NCBI GenBank assembly: GCA_009774615.1
Contig: VSOC01000186.1
Coordinates: forward strand, 1 to 5,978
Direction: 5' to 3'
DNA: 5,978 nt
DNA from: Lachnospiraceae bacterium
GTDB taxonomy: Bacteria > Bacillota > Clostridia > Lachnospirales > Lachnospiraceae
The notes below the pieces were generated by a model. It saw nothing but the letters and a program-made list of their open reading frames with translations. It was not told the origin of the DNA and ran no database searches. The position numbers and the translations under genes were made by a program. Positions within the stretch are counted from its first letter, which is position 1. Every line of letters starts with the position of its first letter. Positions 1-4,283 of this stretch are shown here, in pieces.

Positions 1-77
1 CCATTAGCCAATTTTGTCTATGCATAGTGTAACTTGTAAATTTACTGCATTTATTAAACTTTCCTGTAGTCTCCCTG
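1..77. other. AT-rich window edge, no gene seen
   Basis: This short AT-rich stretch lies downstream of the minus-strand membrane-protein gene. After that gene's TGA (78-80) the same frame continues for only seven codons (QGDYRKV) before a TAA. No hairpin terminator, promoter or other ORF can be supported. It may be decayed continuation of the upstream gene or plain intergenic DNA; the window edge prevents a decision. Confidence 0.4.
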
Positions 78-560
78 TCAGCCTACCGTGACATAATAAG
101 ATTGTATTTTTCCGTTTCTATGAACAAATGTCAGCGCACCTATATTCCCCTCCATTTGTACGTTAAACACAGTAACCATTGCGTCCATGCCGGAAATATA
201 AGCGGAATAAAAATCCTCCATTTTTTGATAGTTTTCCATGTTCATGTCATCAGTAACACTTACAAGCCCCTGTTCTCCCAACTGCTTTACCACATCTTTT
301 CTCTGTTGATCTGAAAAGAACTCAATATGGGAATATTCTGTCGGTTCCTCCTCTTTTACCTCTTCCATGCTTTCCATTATGACTGGCGGTTCCCACACTT
401 CCTCTGTGTTCTTTCCAGAACCTCTTTTCCTTAAAACAATATTGCCTGTTATAACAACCATTACCATCAACACAATAAAGAAAACATATTTTTTTAAATG
501 CCATTTCACATCTACCACGATTCTGTTTCTCCTTATCATCCATAGTATTATATCCAGCAA
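78..560 (-). CDS. Membrane-anchored hypothetical protein, probably truncated
   Basis: About 160 residues from a TTG at 558-560, or 153 from the ATG at 537-539. The TTG has a weak AAAGGG some 11 nt upstream, while the ATG has no visible Shine-Dalgarno sequence. A basic N-terminus (RRNR, then WHLKK) precedes one hydrophobic segment of about 18 residues (roughly 25-43, YVFFIVLMVMVVITGNIVL). A Glu/Pro-rich linker (about 53-75) and a soluble domain follow, ending in VHRNGKIQSYYVTVG. The topology suggests a cytoplasmic N-terminus with the domain outside the membrane. The C-terminal part resembles, from memory, DUF6070-type proteins found near ABC transporters and conjugative elements of Lachnospiraceae; this is a weak assignment. 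Those proteins appear longer, so the TGA at 78-80 may be premature. It lies downstream of an ABC-2 permease on the same strand. The natural N-terminus may lie in another frame upstream (517-633). No function is assigned. Confidence 0.5.
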   Translation of the reverse strand: MLDIILWMIRRNRIVVDVKWHLKKYVFFIVLMVMVVITGNIVLRKRGSGKNTEEVWEPPVIMESMEEVKEEEPTEYSHIEFFSDQQRKDVVKQLGEQGLVSVTDDMNMENYQKMEDFYSAYISGMDAMVTVFNVQMEGNIGALTFVHRNGKIQSYYVTVG

Positions 561-633
561 TTAGCCAACTGCCCTTTCCACTCCAAAAGATGATTGTTAA
601 AACCATCAATATGAAAACCAAGGCATATTCCAT
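517..633 (-). pseudogene. DUF3784-like N-terminal fragment, out of frame with its continuation
   Basis: ATG at 631-633 is preceded by AGGAG about 11 nt upstream. It opens a frame of 39 plausible residues: a hydrophobic helix (residues 2-16), then SGKGSWLIAGYNTMDDKEKQ. The GKG-x-x-LIAGYNTM-x-x-x-EK pattern is what I know from DUF3784 membrane proteins of Firmicutes. Past about residue 39 the same frame (which stays open to 322) becomes Cys-, Gly- and Arg-rich and loses hydrophobic character. A neighbouring frame there gives a clean transmembrane helix and a coherent protein. I infer either a frameshift near 517-525, or a deletion that fused the start of a DUF3784 gene to the body of a second membrane-protein gene. 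An undisturbed pair of overlapping genes is less likely because the 5' frame is not a complete DUF3784 domain, which is normally about 100 residues. Confidence 0.45.
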
Positions 634-660
634 CTATGATTATTCTCCTGTATCCTTTTG

Positions 661-747
661 TCAATGCAGCTTTCTCCTGCCTGATTCCTTTAAGTATTTC
701 TGAAACAAATTGATATGACTGCTTAACCTCTCTATTTGTTGCGCCAA
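661..747 (-). CDS. Possible 28-residue ORF overlapping the permease 3' end
   Basis: A TTG at 745-747, with AGGAAAGA a few bases upstream, opens a 28-codon frame ending at TGA 661-663. It overlaps the last five codons of the permease in another frame. The product would read (M)AQQIERLSSHINLFQKYLKESGRRKLH: amphipathic, with a basic C-terminus. It fills the gap between the permease and the next gene, which hints at translational coupling. The length, the weak start codon and the lack of a recognised relative keep confidence low. It may also be the decayed C-terminus of something longer. Confidence 0.2.
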   Translation of the reverse strand: MAQQIERLSSHINLFQKYLKESGRRKLH

Positions 748-1457
748 ATCATCTTTCCTGATAGCAATATGGCACACGCACAGACAGCCAATACAAAAAT
801 CACCAGCATCGGCAACAGATTTTCCAGCCCAAAAGTCCCCCCTGTCATCAGTCTGTATCCCCATGAAGCCGGGAACGCTTTCCCTATTGTTTCAAGCATT
901 TGGGGGAGCATCTCAACCGGGAACATAATTCCAGAGAGCATGATTGAAGGCAGAAAAACAATAATGGAAAACATGGAGGTTTTCGTCTGGTCTTTTACCG
1001 CCAGGCCAATTATGCTGGCTATGCCGAGTGATACCGCAATAAAAATGGAAAGGGAGGCAAAGTATACGCCCGGATTTTCTGGTATCTTGGCATCAAAGGC
1101 AAGGGGAGCGGCAATATACAGGATAATGCTCATAATAAACAGGTGGATAAACGCCGAGATATTGGCCAATGCAATACCCAGATAGAAAGGAACACCGTTT
1201 GCCAGATAAACCTTCTTAATGTCGCTGCCATAAATTTCCACAAGGGAAGGCGGCAGACCGAGCAGAGCACCCATGGTCACGCCAAATACAGTCATGGATT
1301 GAATAAGTGTATCCCCTGCCCCCGGAATAACCGATGTAAATATCCCGCCCATAATTCCAAAGAACAACAGGGGAACGATATAGCAGGTGATGCGCAACGT
1401 CTTACTTCGTATATCTAATTTCCATTGTAAAGAAACCCCATATATAAAAGCTCCCAT
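732..1457 (-). CDS. ABC-2 type transporter permease
   Basis: Complete 241-residue integral membrane subunit of an ABC-2 exporter. Six hydrophobic segments are visible at about residues 23-43, 52-70, 91-119, 131-153, 160-178 and 214-233. The fifth is followed by the family-typical SGIMFPVEMLP stretch (175-185). Length and layout fit the single-domain ABC-2 permeases that pair with a separate ATPase to export lipids, peptides or drugs; the substrate cannot be read from sequence. ATG 1455-1457 has AAAGGGGG about 8 nt upstream, inside the end of the ATPase gene, and the start lies 3 nt after the ATPase stop, so the two were cotranscribed and probably coupled. Because the ATPase is reduced to its C-terminal end here, this permease has lost its energising partner and probably its own promoter. 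It is intact in reading frame but likely non-functional unless another ATPase serves it. Confidence 0.88.
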   Translation of the reverse strand: MGAFIYGVSLQWKLDIRSKTLRITCYIVPLLFFGIMGGIFTSVIPGAGDTLIQSMTVFGVTMGALLGLPPSLVEIYGSDIKKVYLANGVPFYLGIALANISAFIHLFIMSIILYIAAPLAFDAKIPENPGVYFASLSIFIAVSLGIASIIGLAVKDQTKTSMFSIIVFLPSIMLSGIMFPVEMLPQMLETIGKAFPASWGYRLMTGGTFGLENLLPMLVIFVLAVCACAILLSGKMIWRNK

Positions 1458-1460
1458 TTT

Positions 1461-1640
1461 TCAAACCCCCTTTGCAATTTTCATAAAGTGCTGCTCCAAT
1501 GAACCGCGGCCTATCTGGATATCTAAGATGGTCTCCCCTTTTTCCCTGCACTGCACCAGCAGCGTAAGTAAAGTTTCCCCGATATTGTCAGACTCATATT
1601 TCCCTGTGCCGGTTTCCGTTTGAATAGTGATATTTAATCG
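1461..1640 (-). pseudogene. C-terminal remnant of ABC transporter ATP-binding protein
   Basis: Only the last 59 codons and TGA (1461-1463) remain. The fragment starts near LNITIQTETGTGKYESDNIG, continues with a helix TLLTLLVQCREKG, and ends with SLEQHFMKIAKGV. The final stretch is the usual end of ABC-2 ATPases, where a helix close to the C-terminus carries a SLEQ/DxF-like motif before a basic tail. Walker A, signature motif and Walker B, which lie more than 100 residues upstream in the family, are all absent. Position immediately before the permease, with a 3-nt gap, supports the identity. Upstream the frame runs into sequence that is better explained as relaxase on the opposite strand, so the break lies at about 1631-1640. 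It is too short for the usual gene-finding cut-offs. Confidence 0.72.
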
Positions 1641-2458
1641 ACACCGCCCTCGGTCAAGGATGCAAGGATTTTGACAGCTTCCTCATTGCCATGAAAACGG
1701 CGGGAGCGGAGGTTAAGCGGGGCAAACATCTTGCGTTCAAAATCCCCAACGGCAAACGGTTCGTCCGCTGTAATTCCCTCGGTGACGATTACACTGAAGC
1801 GGCGATTATGGAGCGCATTTCCGGTAAACGGATTGTCGCTCCAAGGGCAAAGGCGGCGGCGAGGTCCAAGCCCAATTTGCTGATTGACATTCAAGCAAAA
1901 ATGCAGCAGGCCAACTCTCCCGGATTCGAGCGGTGGGCAAAAATCTTCAACCTCAAAGAGATGGCAAAGACGGTCATCTACTTGCAGGAAAAGGGCCTGA
2001 CTGATTTTGGAGAATTGGAGAAAACCTGTGATGCGGCGGTTCAAAAATTCAACGATTTAGCTGACCAGTCGAAAGCTGCCAGCGCAAGAATGAAAGACAT
2101 TTCCGAACTGCAAAAGCACATCGGCGCTTACGGTAAAACACGGGAAATTTTCGCGCAGTACCGGAAATTGACGGGCAGGAAAAGGGAGAAATTTTATGAA
2201 CAGCATAGCAGTGAAATCACGGCCTGTCAAGCGGCGAAGCGGTATTTTGATTCCCTCGGTTTGAAGAAACTGCCGTCCATACAATCGCTGAAACAGGAGT
2301 ATGCCACCTTGTATGCCGAGAACAAAAAGCGGTATCCAGAATACAAGCAGGCCAAGGCAAAAATGATAGAACTTCTCACTGCCAAAAACAACGTGGAGAG
2401 GATTTTGGGCGTGACCGAAAAAGAGAAAAATCGCAACCGCCAGCAGGGGACGCGATGA
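1637..2458 (+). pseudogene. 5'-truncated conjugative-element relaxase (C-terminal part)
   Basis: The frame is open from about 1631. Recognisable relaxase begins at IDTALGQGCKDFDSFLIAM (1637-1693) and runs to TGA at 2456-2458, 273 codons. The stretches GAEVKRGKHLAFKIP, RCNSLGDDYTEAAIMERI and GFERWAKIFNLKEMAKTVIYLQ match what I know of the region after the nuclease domain in mobilisation relaxases of Firmicutes conjugative transposons (the Tn1549-like group). After them comes a long Lys/Glu/Gln-rich, coiled-coil-prone tail and a C-terminal ERILGVTEKEKN segment. The N-terminal catalytic region, with its tyrosine and histidine triad (HUH) motif, is missing; family members are usually 450 residues or more. 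The first internal ATG (1691) has no Shine-Dalgarno sequence. I read this as a dead fragment of an integrated element, not a functional gene. A stable product from 1691 (255 residues) could not nick DNA. Confidence 0.8.
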
Positions 2459-2571
2459 TGATTTTTCTCCCACTGTGGGTAACAGCAGACGCCGCTCACG
2501 TGAAAATTTCCGATAAAAATGAACTGCAAATTGCTTATATGGAAACCTGCAGCAAGTATTCCATGCTATGA
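2455..2571 (+). CDS. Small ORF coupled to the relaxase fragment by ATGA overlap
   Basis: A 38-codon frame starts at ATG 2455-2457 (a second ATG follows at 2458) and ends at TGA 2569-2571. Its start overlaps the relaxase stop as ATGA, the classic arrangement for translational coupling. The product begins MMIFLPLWVTADAAHVKI and ends ETCSKYSML. The composition is protein-like rather than random, and small ORFs downstream of relaxases are common in these elements. I do not recognise the family. With the relaxase truncated it is probably an inactive passenger. Confidence 0.35.
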   Translation: MMIFLPLWVTADAAHVKISDKNELQIAYMETCSKYSML

Positions 2572-2759
2572 TAAACTGATTTCCTGTGCAGAAAATGGCA
2601 TGAATCTATGACAATGCGCCAAAGTAACCAATCCTCCTTTAGAATTGATACTCTGAAAACAGACCGCAGCCGAATTACTATGAACACATTTTATCAGAAA
2701 TTTTTATTCCTGCCAGTCCTATAGTTATAAGGCACGGTCAGTCAATAGCCACTTTTTTA
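2572..2759. other. 188-bp gap between element remnant and regulator
   Basis: No convincing gene is present. A 38-codon plus-strand frame (2608-2724, MTMRQSNQSS... to ...FLFLPVL) has no ribosome binding site. On the minus strand an AAAGGAGG (2632-2639) precedes a TTG frame of only 18 codons. A 13-bp direct repeat (2689-2701 and 2755-2767) spans the right part. I see no strong terminator for the convergent transcripts; only weak imperfect hairpins occur around 2711-2734. This is the likely right limit of the mobile-element fragment. Confidence 0.4.
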
Positions 2760-2767
2760 TCAGAAAT
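2689..2767. repeat. 13-bp direct repeat pair, 66 bp apart
   Basis: TTTTATCAGAAAT occurs at 2689-2701 and again at 2755-2767. The second copy covers the stop codon and last two codons of the Crp/Fnr regulator. The copies share little beyond the 13 bp. The sequence is AT-rich, so chance is possible, but the location between a conjugative-element remnant and a chromosomal gene makes a target-site or attachment-site remnant worth considering. It could also be a small local duplication of the gene's 3' end. Confidence 0.3.
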
Positions 2768-3458
2768 CTATTGCGGCAATTCCCTTGTATTTCAACGGTT
2801 TGTATATCTTGAATCTGCTGCGGTCTGCTTCAATGACCCCTTGCCGACGCAGTTTTCCGATTTCCGCCGACAAACCACTGCGCTCTACTTCCAGATAATC
2901 CGCCAACTCCTGGCGATCATATGGTATTTCAAATTCCAGACTGCCAAATTGTTTAGCTTGAAGCATCAGATACGCCATCAGCTTTTCATGTGTCGTGCGC
3001 TTGGATGTGACCTCGATTTTTTGGTGAAACATCAAATTCTTTGCCGCAACAATTTGAAGAAGATTATAAATCATCTGTTGATGGAATTGACAAGCATTAC
3101 TGCATGAATGACAAATTTTCAAACAGTCAATCAGCATAACCTCCGCAGCCTCCGATGCCAGCACAGAAACCGGGACTGCCTTTACTCCTGCACAAGCAAA
3201 GGATTCCCCAAATAATTCACCAGGAACAAGGTTGGCAATCATGCTTCGATTACCAAAGAAATCCGCCCGTACAATTTGAAAACTGCCCGTTAGGACAATT
3301 CCCACATATTTTGCTGGTTCACCCTCGTTCATCACGGCTTCTCCTTTTTCAAAGGAAGATACCCTGGCGTTGAGGCAACGTAGAGCCTTAGTCAGTTCCC
3401 AATGCGCCATATCCCGAAACAGCGGACACATGCACAATACTTCAAAATATTTTTCCAT
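2760..3458 (-). CDS. Crp/Fnr family transcriptional regulator, probable hcp regulator
   Basis: 232 residues. An N-terminal cyclic-nucleotide-binding-like beta barrel (about 10-110) contains FEKGEAVMNEGEPAKYVGIVLTG and NLVPGELFGES. A dimerisation helix follows (about 124-150) and then a C-terminal winged helix-turn-helix (about 155-220) with DRQELADYLEVERSGLSAEIGKLRRQGVI as the DNA-reading part. The ATG (3456-3458) has AAAGGGA 8 nt upstream. The cAMP-contacting residues of true Crp are not evident. Instead there is a cysteine group, C112-x3-C116-x2-C119-x3-C123, at the start of the dimer helix, plus C9, C11, C28 and C89. The CSNACQFH part is, from memory, common in this clostridial subfamily. 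Divergent placement next to hcp fits the HcpR-type regulators known to control hcp in clostridia and sulfate reducers, which respond to nitrosative stress. The role and any cluster, heme or thiol sensing are inference; membership of the Crp/Fnr family is clear. Its promoter and a palindromic operator lie at 3473-3531. Confidence 0.9.
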   Translation of the reverse strand: MEKYFEVLCMCPLFRDMAHWELTKALRCLNARVSSFEKGEAVMNEGEPAKYVGIVLTGSFQIVRADFFGNRSMIANLVPGELFGESFACAGVKAVPVSVLASEAAEVMLIDCLKICHSCSNACQFHQQMIYNLLQIVAAKNLMFHQKIEVTSKRTTHEKLMAYLMLQAKQFGSLEFEIPYDRQELADYLEVERSGLSAEIGKLRRQGVIEADRSRFKIYKPLKYKGIAAIDF

Positions 3459-3472
3459 AGATTTGTTCCCTT

Positions 3473-3488
3473 TGTTGAAATTTCAACA
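3473..3488. promoter_or_regulatory. Perfect 16-bp palindrome, likely Crp/Fnr operator
   Basis: TGTTGAAATTTCAACA is a perfect inverted repeat with the five-six-five layout of Crp/Fnr sites (compare TGTGA-N6-TCACA for Crp). Its centre (3480.5) lies about 41.5 bp upstream of the start predicted from the -10 of the ferredoxin/hcp promoter, the standard class II activator position. Relative to the divergent regulator promoter it lies from about +8 to +23, next to the ribosome binding site, where a bound protein would block transcription. Binding by the adjacent regulator is inferred. Confidence 0.72.
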
Positions 3489-3502
3489 TACAAAACACGT
3501 AA

Positions 3503-3531
3503 ATCATACTATACTGATTCCAAGATGTCAA
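3503..3531 (-). promoter_or_regulatory. Sigma-A promoter of the Crp/Fnr regulator
   Basis: On the minus strand TTGACA (3526-3531) and TATGAT (3503-3508) are separated by exactly 17 bp. The -35 is perfect and the -10 differs from consensus at one base. The predicted start is near 3496, giving a leader of about 38 nt before the ATG. The strength suggests steady expression limited by the palindrome just downstream. Confidence 0.65.
3510..3515 (+). promoter_or_regulatory. -10 element of the ferredoxin/hcp promoter, no good -35
   Basis: TATACT at 3510-3515 is a good -10 for the plus-strand operon, with a predicted start near 3522 and a leader of about 51 nt. The position 17 bp upstream (3487-3492, CATACA) does not resemble TTGACA. 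A missing -35 with a palindrome centred near -41.5 is what an activator-dependent promoter looks like. The element sits next to, and faces, the regulator's -10 at 3503-3508, so the two promoters probably compete. Confidence 0.5.
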
Positions 3532-3572
3532 CAGGGATTCAAAGAATACAGTTGACCGGAAAGGAAAATTTT

Positions 3573-4265
3573 ATGGTTCGCAAAATAATTCATATCGATG
3601 AAGAAAAGTGTAACGGATGCGGAGCCTGTGCCGCCGCCTGTCATGAGGGCGCTATTGAGATGGTAGACGGTAAGGCGAGGCTCACTCGTGAGGACTACTG
3701 CGATGGTCTGGGTGACTGCCTGCCCGCCTGCCCCACGGAGGCAATCAGCTTTGAGACGCGGGAAGCGCTCGCCTATGACCATGCGGCTGTGACGGCCGCT
3801 AAACAGAAGAGTGCGCCTCTGCCCTGCGGCTGTCTCGGAACAAATGCAAAGACGATTCACCGGGATCCTTGCATTGCCCCTGCCGCACAGACGCCTGCCG
3901 CCAGCCAGCTGACCCAATGGCCAGTACAGATTAAGCTGGTGCCGGTGAACGCCCCATACCTTAACGGTGCCAAGCTACTCATCGCTGCAGATTGTACCGC
4001 CTATGCCTATGGCAATTTCCACGATGCGTTTATCCGTAGCCATGTGACGCTCATCGGCTGCCCCAAGCTGGACGAGGGGGACTATGCTGAAAAGCTGACG
4101 CAAATCATTTCTGGAAATGACATCAAGAGCGTAACCATAGTACGAATGGAAGTTCCATGTTGCGGCGGAATCGAAAACGCGGTCAAACAGGCCTTACAGG
4201 AGAGCGGGAAGTTCATTCCGTGGAATGTGGTGACTATTTCTACGGACGGAAGAATTTTAGAATAA
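3573..4265 (+). CDS. Ferredoxin-like 4Fe-4S binding protein of the hcp operon
   Basis: 230 residues from ATG 3573-3575, with GGAAAGGA (3558-3565) 7 nt upstream. An in-frame ATG far upstream (3402) would read through the promoter region and the divergent gene and is rejected. The N-terminal ferredoxin domain has a complete first motif, C13-x2-C16-x2-C19-x3-C23. The second motif is C43-x5-C49-x3-C53-P, with Leu46 where the fourth cysteine is expected. A linker has C85-G-C87 and C100. A C-terminal domain of unknown fold (about 117-230) has further cysteines C141, C163 and the pair C196-C197 followed by GG. No signal peptide is seen, so it is cytoplasmic. The stop is 18 nt before the hcp ATG, and the hcp ribosome binding site lies in between, so the two form one operon. 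Most likely it passes electrons to Hcp, which has no Hcr partner here. This role is inferred from context; iron-sulfur binding is clear. Confidence 0.85.
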   Translation: MVRKIIHIDEEKCNGCGACAAACHEGAIEMVDGKARLTREDYCDGLGDCLPACPTEAISFETREALAYDHAAVTAAKQKSAPLPCGCLGTNAKTIHRDPCIAPAAQTPAASQLTQWPVQIKLVPVNAPYLNGAKLLIAADCTAYAYGNFHDAFIRSHVTLIGCPKLDEGDYAEKLTQIISGNDIKSVTIVRMEVPCCGGIENAVKQALQESGKFIPWNVVTISTDGRILE

Positions 4266-4283
4266 TAATAGGAGGAAACAGTG

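Noticed and set aside
322..516. Full 103-residue frame 322-633 as an intact DUF3784 gene
   Set aside because: After residue 39 it loses hydrophobic segments and becomes Cys/Arg/Gly-rich, while the overlapping frame on the same strand is coherent.
736..1418. Plus-strand frames opposite the ABC permease (736-1185, 1143-1418)
   Set aside because: The minus strand encodes a complete six-helix permease with a good ribosome binding site; the antisense frames are non-coding shadows.
1634..2473. Long minus-strand frames opposite the relaxase fragment
   Set aside because: They are shadows of the plus-strand coding sequence; no ribosome binding sites, domains or coherent membrane topology.
3402..3572. 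Upstream in-frame extension of the ferredoxin-like gene to an ATG at 3402
   Set aside because: The added 57 residues overlap the start of the divergent regulator and the promoter region, show no relation to ferredoxins, and the ATG at 3573 has a good ribosome binding site directly before the cysteine motif.
4281..4283. GTG start one codon before the hcp ATG
   Set aside because: It leaves only 5 nt after GGAGG, while the ATG at 4284 has 8 nt and gives the usual MEQKMFCFQC N-terminus. Both cannot be separated with certainty.
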